Below are positions 8,508 through 17,628 of a stretch of DNA of 60,095 nt, one piece after another. Positions within the stretch are counted from its first letter, which is position 1. Each line of letters begins with the position of its first letter. Under the pieces are notes generated by a model. The model was not told the origin of the DNA and ran no database searches. It was given only the letters and a program-made list of their open reading frames with translations. Both the position numbers and the translations under genes were made by a program. This DNA comes from Paraburkholderia solitsugae (GTDB taxonomy: Bacteria; Pseudomonadota; Gammaproteobacteria; Burkholderiales; Burkholderiaceae). The stretch covers positions 1 through 60,095 of the forward strand of contig NZ_WOEY01000095.1 of assembly GCF_013177695.1 (NCBI RefSeq). The letters run 5' to 3'.

Positions 8508-9239
8508 TCAGTGCAGGGTCATGACGTCGGCTGCGCGCATCAGGCCGTGGGTGCGGGCGTCGCCGGCGACCACGAAGTGCTGCCGCTGCGCCGTCTAGCT
8601 CAGCAGACGGATCTCGCCGATGCGGCGCGCGGACCACTGCGGGTGGGTCGGCGCTAGCAGCGCCGGCGTGGACATCAGCACGACGGGCAGGTTGTCCCCG
8701 TTTAGATAGACGAATTCGCTGGCGCGTTGGAATGGGCCAAGCGATTGGACCCTTTGATCCACCAGGCGCAACCCGATCGCGGCGAGATCAGGGGCCGACG
8801 GATCGATACGCGTCGGCGATGCAGCGGAAAACGGTGCGGCGACGGTTTCCGCCAGCGCCATCACGGCGGCGTTGCTGAGCGCCTGCGCGGACACCTGAGT
8901 GGCGGCGAGCCAGCCGCTGACGGCCACCAGGATCAGAACGAGCATCGCCAGCGTCGTCGCAGGCCTGCCATGCGGCCTGGCTGATTTCAGCCGGAACCGG
9001 TCAAGCGTGCGACGCCAGCCCGCTGCGCGGATCTTCACCGGTTCGTCGATGGTCTGGAACGCCTGCCGGATCTGCACGTTCAGCCTGCCGTAGAACGCTA
9101 CGCGGCGCGCCTCCGTCGGATCGTTGCCCAGATAGTCTCTGAGGAAGACGGCGCGTTCGGGCGTCAATGTGCCGTCGGTGTAGGCCTGGATGTCCGCTTC
9201 GGAAAGCGGCGAATCGGCAGGGGTGTCATTGGGGGGCAT
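8508..9239 (-). pseudogene. Second anti-sigma-like membrane protein, interrupted by an in-frame TAG
   Basis: The frame starts at ATG 9239 (MPPNDTPADSPLSEADIQAY) and has the anti-sigma layout: SEADIQAYTDGTLTPERAVF, a membrane helix near 100-120 (LAMLVLILVAVSGWLA), and a periplasmic domain. It stops at TAG 8595-8597 after EIRLLS. Read on in the same frame, a further 28 codons follow (TAQRQHFVVAGDARTHGLM...) up to TGA 8508. This tail matches the end of the intact anti-sigma factor, where a Trp stands at the same point (FYWVDGDFGYAVSGG). A TGG-to-TAG nonsense change is therefore likely. It lies 227 bp upstream of the sigma gene on the same strand. The truncated 214-residue form may still fold. 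Confidence 0.7.
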
Positions 9240-9497
9240 GGTGTGCGCGTTCGTCGAAGGTCGGCTATCAAGTGGCAAACACCGCTACGCGACCGTTTAT
9301 TCCACGCGCGTGAGAAGCAGCTTTCGACACCATCGCGACATCGACACCATCTTGCCGAGCGGTGAGCAAACCCATTCACGCCCCGCTTCATTCCGCATTC
9401 CAACCATGTTTTTTCAAAGCGAAAAACGCAGGAATAAAAGCCGCGAAAGCAGGGTTCTCCTTCATGCGAACCTGCACAAAACTCACTGGAGTTCATC
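9240..9497. promoter_or_regulatory. Divergent intergenic region
   Basis: Separates the anti-sigma-like gene and the DUF4148 gene, which diverge from here, so it should hold promoters for both. I could not assign -35/-10 elements with confidence. Confidence 0.35.
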
Positions 9498-9767
9498 ATG
9501 AAGAAGATCGCTTTTGCCGCATTGTCCGTCGTCGTTCTCGCTGCTTCGTCAAGTGCTTTTGCGCAAGGCAAGACACGTGCTGAGGTCTATCAGGAACTGA
9601 TCGAAGCACAACAGAACGGACTCAACTATGTCACCGATGCATCGTATCCCGATGTTAGTCCGGTGTTCGCACAGCAGGTCGAGCACCACAAGCTGGCACT
9701 CGCCGCTGAAGCAGTTTCCGCCAGTCACGTCGCGAACAGCGACGCGCCGGCAGGTAGTGTTAATTGA
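9498..9767 (+). CDS. Small exported DUF4148 protein
   Basis: An 89-residue secreted protein. Residues 1-22 are a signal peptide (MKKIAFAALSVVVLAAS, cleavage after AFA). The mature start GKTRAEVYQELIEAQQNGL and SYPDVSPVF is the DUF4148 signature found in many copies in Burkholderiales. The role is unknown; members are often stress- or surface-induced. Two further DUF4148 genes lie at 26327 and 26738. The 3' side is cut close by an IS5-type relic (from 9787), 20 bp past the stop. Confidence 0.85.
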   Translation: MKKIAFAALSVVVLAASSSAFAQGKTRAEVYQELIEAQQNGLNYVTDASYPDVSPVFAQQVEHHKLALAAEAVSASHVANSDAPAGSVN

Positions 9768-9786
9768 AAAGACTCAGATGGCTGGC

Positions 9787-10223
9787 GCGTGGCGTTGGTG
9801 CATGGAGGCGATGGTGTGCGCAATGTGCCCCTTTCCCCACGGACTATGCTGCGGGAACGTTAAAGCGGACGGACTTCGGGCGTGCGGCGGCCAGCATGCG
9901 GTTGAGCACCGCCACGCCGATCGCTGCTTCGGTTTGCTGAGCATCGGGATGGCGATCGCGCTGCGTGGGCGGCCCCGTCTCGCAGCTGCGCACGGCGGGG
10001 TCAGCCCCATCAACTGGACCACCGAACCCAGCCGGCCTTCGGTCTGCCGCAAACGCATCCGCAACGCACTGCCCAGCATCAGGGTGGTCTCGATCGCCAG
10101 ATCTGAATAGCGGGCCTCGCCGCCTGGCGTGGTGCTTGTGCAGCATGCGTCCGATTCTGAACAGTGGGGCCGTCACTCTATTACCCCAACCTTTCATCGA
10201 CCTGGCCGCGCACCAATGCCACG
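9787..10223 (-). mobile_element. Internally deleted IS5-type element (copy A)
   Basis: Read on the minus strand, the element begins CGTGGCATTGGTGCGCGGCC (10223 down) and ends as the inverse of GCGTGGCGTTGGTGCATGG (9787 up). These are imperfect terminal inverted repeats shared with copy B at 17127-17559. Inside are frame-shifted pieces of an IS5-family transposase: the start LHKH, the middle block ETTLMLGSALRMRLRQTEG, and the C-terminal block QQTEAAIGVAVLNRMLAAAR. The DDE catalytic core is missing, so it is non-autonomous. It sits 3 bp from the ridA stop. Confidence 0.7.
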
Positions 10224-10226
10224 TCG

Positions 10227-10691
10227 TTATTTTACTTCGACGTTCATCTCAAGTTCCAGACACGCGCCCAACGGAATCTGAGCCACGCCGAAGGCCGAGC
10301 GCGCATGCTTGCCGCGCTCGCCGAATACTTCCGAGAGCAATTCCGACGCGCCGTTCGTCACCAGATGTTGCTCGACAAAATCCGGCGTCGAATTGACAAG
10401 ACTCATCAGCTTGACGATCCGCGTCACGCGGTTAAGGTCGCCCACGTGTGCGTGCAGCGTAGCGAGCAGATCAATAACGACCGACCGTGCGGCGACGCGC
10501 CCTTCTTCCGTTGTCAGGGTGCTGCCGAGCTTGCCGGCCCATACCTTGCCGTCCTTCTTCGCGATATGCCCGGCCAGGAAGATCATATTGGCGCTTTGCG
10601 CACTCATCACGTAAGCGGCCGCGGGCGCGCCGGCGATCGGCAAGTCGATCCCGAGTTCCTTAAGTTTGACGTAGACGTCCTGTTGGACCAT
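10227..10691 (-). CDS. RidA/YjgF-family protein
   Basis: A 154-residue RidA-family protein; members hydrolyse reactive enamine/imine intermediates from amino-acid chemistry, and some subgroups have other amidohydrolase roles. Visible are MIFLAGHIAKKDGKVWAGKL, then LLATLHAHVGDLNRVTRIVK, and SEVFGERGKHARSAFGVAQI with the substrate-binding Arg in HARSA. I chose ATG 10691 (MVQQDVYVKL) with GGAG upstream; the in-frame start at 10721 is less likely. At 154 residues it is longer than archetypal RidA (about 128). It is last in a minus-strand run with an M81 peptidase and a creatininase, suggesting it clears an imine made in the same pathway. Confidence 0.85.
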   Translation of the reverse strand: MVQQDVYVKLKELGIDLPIAGAPAAAYVMSAQSANMIFLAGHIAKKDGKVWAGKLGSTLTTEEGRVAARSVVIDLLATLHAHVGDLNRVTRIVKLMSLVNSTPDFVEQHLVTNGASELLSEVFGERGKHARSAFGVAQIPLGACLELEMNVEVK

Positions 10692-10735
10692 GAAATGCTC
10701 CGTAAATAGTGGGTTGATCAATACGAACTGCTAGT

Positions 10736-12289
10736 TCAAGCCATGAAACCGCTTTGATGCGACGACCAGACCGCGGTCAGGTCGGAGTCGGTCGCGCGAA
10801 GCTCGCCGAGCGACTTCCCGGTTGGACGCACTCGAATCCGCGGATCGAGGTGCCGCCACGGCAGATCGGACGGATCGGCGGCCATAGGACCGGGTGCTTT
10901 GGCGACCAGGATGGTGTCAGCAATCGACTGAAAGTCTGCGCGGAAGTGCACGGAACTCTTGTTGACGAGAATCTTCATCTGTTCCGGTTCAATGCCCGCC
11001 ACGCGGTACAGGTTACGCTCGAACATCTGCATCTTGATCGAGCTCACGGCGATCCTCACCCCATCGATGCGAAGACAGGCCACAGGACCGAGATCGCCCG
11101 ACATCCCGTTCATCATCGGTCCGTCAAAACGAAAATGTCCGTCCGAAACATGTTCAACGTGGAAGGGTCCTACCAGCGGTTCATCTCCGGGCACGCCCGA
11201 GCGGCCGCCCAGGGCGAGTTCGAGCGTCGCGCCCACCCCTGCCCGATGGGCCGCGGCCACTGCCTGTGCATCCCAGATCATGCCGACCGCAGCGCCGACG
11301 GCGCCGTTGCCCAACAGTGCGCGCACCATGAACATCGTGTTCGAATCGCCCCCAGCGCCAGGGTTATCCTGCGTATCGGCAATGATCACAGGCTGCTGTG
11401 CGCTTCGGCTGCGCAGCATTGCGTCGATCACGACCTCGTCAGGCGTCAGGAAGCGAACCGCCCACTGCGCCTCAAGCGCGGTGATTTTGTCGAACAAGGT
11501 ATCGACAGCCGCCGTCAGCGCATCTTCGTCATGCCCATATCCCCAGATCGCCGGACCGCATTCCGCAAAGTCGGCAGCTGGAAACCCCGGCGCGAAGGAA
11601 AGCGAAGTGACCGTGTCCCGTTCGAGCGAGGCCACAAGTTCGTAAACGCCGCGCGCGGGTTCGTCGAGCGTGCACATGGCGTTGATGGGAATCAGGAATG
11701 GGATGCGCCGCGCCACCCGCTTGAGCGGCAGCCTATCGGCCAACAGCTCGTCGAGGATGCGCGCGGCCCGTTCCCCGGTCTGTGCCATGTCGACGTGCGG
11801 ATATGTCCGATAGGCGACAAGGGCATCCGCGTATTTCAGCATTCGTTGCGTCACGTTCGCGTGCAGATCCAGCGTGGCAACGACCGGAATGGCGGCGCCG
11901 ACGGTTAGCCGAATGCGCTCCAGCAGTTCGCCTTCGCCGTCATCGGTGTGCTCGGCGACCATGGCGCCGTGCAGATCGAGATAAATGGCGTTAAACGTCT
12001 CCGTCTTGACTGCCTGAAGAATGCAGCCTGCGATGCGCTCGTAGGCATCTTGCGTCACATGGGCCGACGGACTCGCGCCTGCCCAGATCACAGGAATCAG
12101 TTCATGTCCGGCGGCCTCGGCGTGCCGGATGAAGCCAGCGACCGGGACGTTGACGTCGCGCAGGTGCAGGACTTCGGCACCGCGCGCGAGCGCAGGAAAG
12201 CCCTCGCCTTGCAGAAAGTTTTCCCAGCCGGCCCGTGTGGGCGCAAAGGTATTGGTCTCGTGCTGAAAGCCCGCAATCAGGATCTTCAT
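10736..12289 (-). CDS. M81-family metallopeptidase (MlrC-like)
   Basis: A 517-residue zinc enzyme of the M81 family, named for MlrC, which opens the last peptides in microcystin breakdown. Most members occur in bacteria that never meet microcystin and act on unknown amides. Conserved blocks are HETNTFAP (10-17), DLHGAM (105-110), DLHANVT (141-147) and DTQDNPGAGGDSNT (about 305-318), which carry the likely metal ligands. Start ATG 12289 matches the family N-terminus MKILIAGFQHETN; the longer frame to 12316 adds an unrelated leader. It lies between ridA and a creatininase on the same strand, so an amide or cyclic-amide catabolic operon is likely. Confidence 0.88.
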   Translation of the reverse strand: MKILIAGFQHETNTFAPTRAGWENFLQGEGFPALARGAEVLHLRDVNVPVAGFIRHAEAAGHELIPVIWAGASPSAHVTQDAYERIAGCILQAVKTETFNAIYLDLHGAMVAEHTDDGEGELLERIRLTVGAAIPVVATLDLHANVTQRMLKYADALVAYRTYPHVDMAQTGERAARILDELLADRLPLKRVARRIPFLIPINAMCTLDEPARGVYELVASLERDTVTSLSFAPGFPAADFAECGPAIWGYGHDEDALTAAVDTLFDKITALEAQWAVRFLTPDEVVIDAMLRSRSAQQPVIIADTQDNPGAGGDSNTMFMVRALLGNGAVGAAVGMIWDAQAVAAAHRAGVGATLELALGGRSGVPGDEPLVGPFHVEHVSDGHFRFDGPMMNGMSGDLGPVACLRIDGVRIAVSSIKMQMFERNLYRVAGIEPEQMKILVNKSSVHFRADFQSIADTILVAKAPGPMAADPSDLPWRHLDPRIRVRPTGKSLGELRATDSDLTAVWSSHQSGFMA

Positions 12290-12484
12290 GCGCGCACACC
12301 GCGGCCAACCGGCCAATCGTGGCGCATCGCTTGGACAGGCAAATCAGTCATGCGCGCGAGGGTTGCGGCGCTCGCAAGCGGGGTTTGAGAGGTTGACACA
12401 GGGTCTCCAGTATAGAAAGTCTTGAGCCGCTGCCCGGATCTGGCCGTCGGTGCGACGGCCAGAATGCAGCGCCTTCGCGACCTG

Positions 12485-13234
12485 TTAGTCCGGGACGCTT
12501 TCGCGGCTGAACGCATCCATCTCGCGAATCAGGCTCTGTGCGGCCAGCTTCACCAGCGCACCACCCTTCTCCTGAGAAGCCTGGCCTGGATCCGAGCCCA
12601 TCCGGCCATCGGGATAGCGCGCGCGGAACTCGAGCGCATCGCGAATCGGCCCCGACGGCGCGATCTGCGGAGCGTAGCTGGCCGTCTTGATCGTCTCAGG
12701 AAGCGCCCATTGCGTGATGGCGATCTCGGAGGGCGTCGCATGCGCTCCGTGACCGGTAGGAAACTGCTCGCGCGCCAGCTCGCCGACGCCCTCGAGATCC
12801 CACCAGTTGCACAGCTTCAGTGCGAAGCCCGAGCGGCGTTTCGCGAAACTGGCCTCAGCATAAATCTCGGAGAAAGCGGCTTCGATCGACGCGACGTTGC
12901 CGCCGTGGCCGTTCAGAAACAGGATTTTCTCGAAGCCATGAACCGCCAGCGAGCGCGTCCAGTCCCCAATGGCGGCGATGAAGGTCGACGGCCGCAGCGA
13001 GATGGTTCCCGGGAAACCCAGGTGATGCTGGGCCATGCCGATATTAAAGGTCGGCGCAATCAGGATGTCCGCGCTCTTCTCGGCTTCGTGCGCGATGATT
13101 TCCGGGCACAACCAGTCGGTGCCCAACAGTCCGGTGGGGCCGTGCTGCTCGTTCGAGCCGATCGGAACGACGATCGAACGGCTTCGCTCCAGGTATTGCC
13201 CAACTTCGGCCCATGTTGACAGATGTAAAAGCAT
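12485..13234 (-). CDS. Creatininase-family amidohydrolase
   Basis: A 249-residue member of the creatininase/FAPy-deformylase-like fold, which uses two metal ions to open lactams or hydrolyse formamides. Metal ligands appear in GSNEQHGPTGLLGTDW (E29, H31, D40), FLNGHGGN and HATPSEI. Start ATG 13234 (MLLHLSTWAEVG) is preceded by GAGG; the longer start at 13276 is not family-like. True creatininase is about 260 residues, so the length fits, but creatine-pathway partners are absent. The substrate is more likely another cyclic amide shared with the MlrC-like and RidA genes downstream. Confidence 0.85.
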   Translation of the reverse strand: MLLHLSTWAEVGQYLERSRSIVVPIGSNEQHGPTGLLGTDWLCPEIIAHEAEKSADILIAPTFNIGMAQHHLGFPGTISLRPSTFIAAIGDWTRSLAVHGFEKILFLNGHGGNVASIEAAFSEIYAEASFAKRRSGFALKLCNWWDLEGVGELAREQFPTGHGAHATPSEIAITQWALPETIKTASYAPQIAPSGPIRDALEFRARYPDGRMGSDPGQASQEKGGALVKLAAQSLIREMDAFSRESVPD

Positions 13235-13361
13235 TTGAGGTCCTCTCTTTCGCCGCTTCCCGCTGGAGCGCGGCACATTGGGTTGACTTCGGCCCCTCGA
13301 CCGGCGCCAGCGGGCGACAGTCGAAGCGCTTACTGATCCAGATCTGCGCCTACGCGGATCG

Positions 13362-14648
13362 CTATTCCTTCGGCAACCGGTTCGTGACCAGCAGCACTGC
13401 GCCGCATAGCGCCAGACCGGCGACGATCAGCAGTCCGAGATGAAGGTTGCCGGTTGCCGTCTTGGCCCAGCCGATGATGGCGGGCCCCCAGAATCCACCG
13501 GACAAGCCGATTGTGTTGATCAGGGCAATGCCACCCGCTGCCGCATCGCCCTTGATGTATTCAGGCGGGATGGCCCAAAACACCGTGTATGCCATCCACA
13601 GCATCGTCGTGGCGAGCGTCAACAGGACGAGCGAGGCGACGAGGTTGCCGTCGTTCAAAACCGACAGGGAAAGCAATACCGCGGCGAGAAGCGCCGGCAC
13701 CGAGCTGTGATAACGCCTTTCGCGACACGCATCCGACCTGCGGCCGATGAAGTACATGCCGAAGGCGGCCCCAACGTAGGGAATCGCCGCATACCAGCCA
13801 AGCCGGATCGTATCGTCGACACCTTGCGACTTCACGATGGTCGGCAGCCAGAAGCTCATGGCGTAGATCGACGCGATGATGCAAAAGTACGCGCAAGCCA
13901 GCAGATAGACCTTGGGGTTACGCAAGACAGCCTTGAACGAGTGATCTCCAGCCGGGACCGCCGCGAGCTCGGACTCGAGCAGGCGCTTCTCGTCATCGTT
14001 CAGCCAGCTGGCCTGCGCGGGCCGATCTGACAGAACGAACAGCGTGAGCACGCCCAGCACGATGCACGGCAAACCTTCCGCGAGGAACATCCACTGCCAG
14101 CCGGCGAGACCAGCCTTGCCGGCGAGGCTGGTCATCAGCCACGCAGAGAGCGGTCCGCCGACAATGCCGCCGATCGGGCCGGCGAGAAACACGATCGCGA
14201 TGGCCCGGGCCATACGTGAGGGGCCGTACCAGCGCGAAAGATAAAAAATCATGCCGGGCGCAAAACCCGCTTCGAAAATGCCGAGCAGAAAGCGCATTCC
14301 GTAGAACATCTGTACGTTGCGCACAAACAGCATGCATGCCGAGGTAATGCCCCACAGCACCAGGATGCGGAAAAAGGTTTTCCGTGCGCCGATTCTCGGC
14401 AACATCAGGTTGCTCGGCAGCTCGAACAGCACGTACCCCAGAAAGAAGATACCGGCTCCAACACCGTAGGCGGCATCGGAAAAGCCCAGGTCGCTTTGCA
14501 TCTGCAACTTGGCGAAGCCGACATTCACACGATCCAGATAAGCGAACAGATAACAGAGCAGAAGAAACGGGAGTAGCCTCCAGTTGAGCCTGTCATAGAG
14601 AGCAGGAACGTCGTTCCCGCGAATTGCTGCGGTTTGAATTGTTGCCAT
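13362..14648 (-). CDS. MFS transporter, anion:cation symporter type (copy 1)
   Basis: A 428-residue, 12-helix major facilitator of the ACS type (phthalate, tartrate, hydroxyphenylacetate carriers). Signatures are FAYLDRVNVGFAKLQMQSDL in helix 1, GIFFLGYVLFELPSNLML in helix 2, and FEAGFAPGMIFYLSRWYG in helix 4. Start ATG 14648 (MATIQTAAI) has GGAG at good spacing, while ATG 14660 does not. It imports an organic anion, probably the substrate or a product of the neighbouring amide hydrolases. A second transporter at 19950-21275 is so similar over its whole length that one is probably a duplicate. The divergent LysR gene is its likely regulator. Confidence 0.9.
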   Translation of the reverse strand: MATIQTAAIRGNDVPALYDRLNWRLLPFLLLCYLFAYLDRVNVGFAKLQMQSDLGFSDAAYGVGAGIFFLGYVLFELPSNLMLPRIGARKTFFRILVLWGITSACMLFVRNVQMFYGMRFLLGIFEAGFAPGMIFYLSRWYGPSRMARAIAIVFLAGPIGGIVGGPLSAWLMTSLAGKAGLAGWQWMFLAEGLPCIVLGVLTLFVLSDRPAQASWLNDDEKRLLESELAAVPAGDHSFKAVLRNPKVYLLACAYFCIIASIYAMSFWLPTIVKSQGVDDTIRLGWYAAIPYVGAAFGMYFIGRRSDACRERRYHSSVPALLAAVLLSLSVLNDGNLVASLVLLTLATTMLWMAYTVFWAIPPEYIKGDAAAGGIALINTIGLSGGFWGPAIIGWAKTATGNLHLGLLIVAGLALCGAVLLVTNRLPKE

Positions 14649-14785
14649 ACCAGTCTCCATGTCGAACGTTTTGTTCAGCCCATCCTGTATCGGAATGGTG
14701 GCAACTCCCAGCAGAACTAGCAACAGCAACTAAGTTCACGTATCGTTGACTACAAGGCAACGACAGCGACGATGGGACGGCCGAC

Positions 14786-15736
14786 ATGCGAGAAATCAAT
14801 CAGCAGCGCCTGCGCTATTTCTATGAAGTATTGACTCACGGTACGATTCGCGGGGCAGCGGATAGCCTCAACACGTCGCCCTCCGTCATTACACGGCAGA
14901 TCAAGCTACTGGAAGACGAACTCGGCGCGACGCTGTTTGAGCGTCAGGCCCGTGGCGTGAGGCCCACCGAGGCGGCGGCGCATCTGCTCGAGTTCTGGAG
15001 AGGGTATCGGTCGCAGCAGGAGAAGCTGGAGGACCAGCTTCATGCCATGAAGGGTCTCCAGCAAGGCCATGTTCAACTGGCCATCAGCGAAGGCTATGTC
15101 GACGCGCTGATCGACGAAGTGCTCATCCCCTTCTGTGCCCAATACCCCAAGCTGGATATTGGCGTGGAGATCCTGCCAGTTGACAATGTGCTGAATGAAG
15201 TGGCCGAAAGCCGCGCGCATATCGGTCTTGCTTACAATCCGCCGCCGCATGCGCGCATCGAATATCGCGCAAGTTCATCGCAACCCGTCGTTCTGCTGGT
15301 TCGACCGGAGCATCCGCTGGCGGTGCGAGGGGGGCCGGCAAGCGTCGAAGACCTGCTCGCCTATCCACTGGCGTTGATGCCAGGTACCTTCGGAATCGGT
15401 CACGCAGCAAAGATGCTGGAGTTCGCCGAGAACATCGAGATTCGTCCGATCCTCACTACGAATTCGCTGACCGCGCTCAAGCGCTTCGTCGCTTCCGAAA
15501 ACTTCGTAACGCTTATTGGAGAGTTTGCCGCGTATCGGGAGATCACAGCAGGCGAACTGACCGTCGTGCCGATCGACCACCCCTTGTTTCGCGGTATCAA
15601 GGCGCGGCTGCTTGTCAAATCCGGCCGCCCGCTCGTGGCCGCCGCGCACGAGTTGCTCAACTGGATCCTGCACCGTATGACGATGTTCGCAGAGTCGGAT
15701 GACGCCGATCGCATCCAGACATTCACAGGCCTGTGA
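14786..15736 (+). CDS. LysR-family regulator, divergent from MFS transporter
   Basis: A 316-residue LysR regulator. The N-terminal winged helix (about 5-65) shows LRYFYEVLTHGTIRGAADSL, then SPSVITRQIKLLEDELGATL; the rest is a periplasmic-binding-like effector domain. It is transcribed away from the MFS carrier with a 137-bp gap, the normal arrangement for a LysR gene controlling its neighbour and itself. The ligand is unknown but should belong to the MFS/creatininase/MlrC pathway. Confidence 0.9.
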   Translation: MREINQQRLRYFYEVLTHGTIRGAADSLNTSPSVITRQIKLLEDELGATLFERQARGVRPTEAAAHLLEFWRGYRSQQEKLEDQLHAMKGLQQGHVQLAISEGYVDALIDEVLIPFCAQYPKLDIGVEILPVDNVLNEVAESRAHIGLAYNPPPHARIEYRASSSQPVVLLVRPEHPLAVRGGPASVEDLLAYPLALMPGTFGIGHAAKMLEFAENIEIRPILTTNSLTALKRFVASENFVTLIGEFAAYREITAGELTVVPIDHPLFRGIKARLLVKSGRPLVAAAHELLNWILHRMTMFAESDDADRIQTFTGL

Positions 15737-15813
15737 CGCACGACGTGGCACGGCGCGCCAGCACGCAAACGAATCGACGACACTCCCGGAGCCAGGAAAG
15801 AACATCTGCGCGG

Positions 15814-16752
15814 CTATGCCGCGAGTTCAATCCTGGCCCGAGGATTTGCGTTGTCGATAGAGCGGAAATGGGCAACGCATGCGTCGATGAAATTCCTCGT
15901 ACGGCGTGGTACCGTCCTGTTCCGGATGAATCCCACGCCCAGTTCCGCCGGCTCCCTGTCAACCTCGTAACCGGGTACTACCAACTGCAGCCGCCCTTCT
16001 TCGAGATACCTTGACACCAGAACCTCAGGGACAAGCGCCATGCCAAAACCAGATAATGCGAGGCGAATCACGGAGGCCGCATCCACGACCATGGTCACTG
16101 CCGCACCTGCCATCCTGGCGACGCCTGCGTCCCGCTCAAAGCGAAGATCTGCTGTTGCAGCGGTATCGGTCCCGCACAACACGAGGACATGCTTTGCGAA
16201 ATCCAACGGGGAGCGATGAGATCGATGTCGGTCGAGATAGGTCCTGCTAGCCACAAGTAAAACCGGCGAACGAAGTAAAGGACGGTAAACCGCACGTCCG
16301 TCCAAAATATGACCCGGCGGGCATACGGCGACATCGCAGGTTCCGTGCTCCAGTTTTAGCGGCTCACTCGATGTACTTACGATCACACTGACGTCCGGCG
16401 CATCGTGTTGGTACTGGCTAATCACCTGTGTCAGGCCTGCTTCGATCGCGATTGGGTGAGCCACGACGCGCAGAACACCCTTAGGCTCGTTGCGCTCGCT
16501 CAGGAGGCGCTGCTCACCATCACGCAGCCGCTCCAGAGTCTCGACACAAAGCGCGAGGTATTCGCGCGCATCCTCCGCCAGCGCAACATGTCGCGTCGAG
16601 CGATGGAAGAGCGTGACCTGAGTATGCGCTTCAAGATTGTTGATTGCGCGTGACAAGGCTCCGGGCGAGATCTTCAGATGGCTGGCTGCCTTTGTGAAGC
16701 TCTCGAAACGAGCCACGGCTACGAACGCTTCTATTAATGCTAAGTTATCCAT
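15814..16752 (-). CDS. LysR-family regulator
   Basis: A 312-residue LysR protein starting MDNLALIEAFVAVARFESFT, followed by the HTH block ASHLKISPGALSRAINNLEA and a full effector domain. I chose ATG 16752 for the standard N-terminus; the frame is open to 16887 but the extra 45 residues are unlike the family. It converges with the LysR gene at 14786 and has no obvious target: its upstream neighbour is only a relic of msrA. The target gene may have been lost when the IS5-type element rearranged this edge. Confidence 0.88.
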   Translation of the reverse strand: MDNLALIEAFVAVARFESFTKAASHLKISPGALSRAINNLEAHTQVTLFHRSTRHVALAEDAREYLALCVETLERLRDGEQRLLSERNEPKGVLRVVAHPIAIEAGLTQVISQYQHDAPDVSVIVSTSSEPLKLEHGTCDVAVCPPGHILDGRAVYRPLLRSPVLLVASRTYLDRHRSHRSPLDFAKHVLVLCGTDTAATADLRFERDAGVARMAGAAVTMVVDAASVIRLALSGFGMALVPEVLVSRYLEEGRLQLVVPGYEVDREPAELGVGFIRNRTVPRRTRNFIDACVAHFRSIDNANPRARIELAA

Positions 16753-16953
16753 AGATTTTCCATTTTGCTGATTTGCGTTTTTGCCGGTCGCATCAACCAT
16801 GACATTTTCCAGATGTTTGATGCTTACCGGATGCGCCGCTGTCGATCGGCTAGTTTTCATATAGATTAAACACAACATGCCCGACATTATTCCAACCTGA
16901 GTGAAGCATTTCCCCCGATCGGAGCGAACGATCTGCCTACGACGGCGTGGTTT
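16753..16953. other. Upstream region of the LysR gene
   Basis: About 200 bp; should contain the LysR promoter. No T-N11-A box clear enough to call. Confidence 0.3.
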
Positions 16954-17130
16954 TCAGCAGACCGGGGCGCTGAGGTACGGATCAGGAAACGTCTTTTTCA
17001 GGTTGCCCAATTTCGGTAACTCGTTGAAGACAATGTACGGGTCGTCAGAATGGAGCGCGAGAAAATTCTGGTGGTAGGTTTCGGCCAGATAGAAACCCTT
17101 GAAGTTCTCCACGCGAGTGACGATCTGCGT
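16954..17130 (-). pseudogene. C-terminal fragment of methionine sulfoxide reductase MsrA
   Basis: The last about 58 codons of an msrA gene remain, with QIVTRVENFKGFY, then AETYHQNFLALHSDDPYIV and NLKKTFP, all diagnostic of the MsrA C-terminus. The rest, including the catalytic Cys in GCFW, has been removed, and the fragment joins directly to the end of an IS5-type element at 17127. The element or a rearrangement through it destroyed the gene. Confidence 0.8.
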
Positions 17131-17559
17131 GGCATTGGTGCGCGGCCATGTCGATGAAAGGTTGGGGTAATAGAGTGACGGCCGCACTATTCAGAAGCTG
17201 ACGCATGCTGCACAAGCACAACGCCGATCGCCGGCATCACATCGCGAAGATGGCGCATCGTGTGACGAACTGGCCGGAGTACGAAGCGGGCCTGCGCAGC
17301 CGGGGGGAGCCTGACGTTGTGGATCACGCCCGAGGCGCTGGCGCAGTGGATGGGCCGCTACAAGGCGCTGATTGGCCCGCGTCTGCGGGCTCGCCATCCC
17401 GATGCTCAGCAAACCGAAGCAGCGATCGGCGTGGCGGTGCGCAACCGCATGCTGGCCGCCGCACGCCCGAAGTCCGTTCGCGGCCAGGTTCCCGCAGCAT
17501 AGTCCGTGGGGAAAGAGGTACATTGCGCACACCGTCGCGTCCATGCACCAACGCCACGC
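17127..17559 (+). mobile_element. Internally deleted IS5-type element (copy B)
   Basis: A 433-bp element with ends GCGTGGCATTGGTGCGCGG (left) and the inverse of GCGTGGCGTTGGTGCATGG (right), an imperfect inverted repeat of about 18 bp. The interior keeps the transposase N-terminus (LHKHNADRRHHIAKMAHRV, then NWPEYEAGLRSRG), a frameshift, then WITPEALAQW fused to the C-terminal block QQTEAAIGVAVRNRMLAAAR. The DDE core is deleted, so it could move only with help. TCT flanks both ends and may be a 3-bp target duplication. Copy A is in the opposite orientation 7 kb upstream. Confidence 0.72.
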
Positions 17560-17628
17560 TCTCCCCACCGAACCGCTCGTCGCGGCACTCGGCGCGCAGG
17601 ACCGGTCAAGTGCCGCCGCGTAGCACCT

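Noticed and set aside
10754..11908. 384-codon plus-strand frame inside the M81 peptidase gene
   Set aside because: Shadow of the M81 gene, which carries conserved metal-binding motifs on the minus strand.
12485..13234. Creatinine degradation operon
   Set aside because: Creatinase, sarcosine oxidase and hydantoinase-type partners are absent, so only the family name is used.
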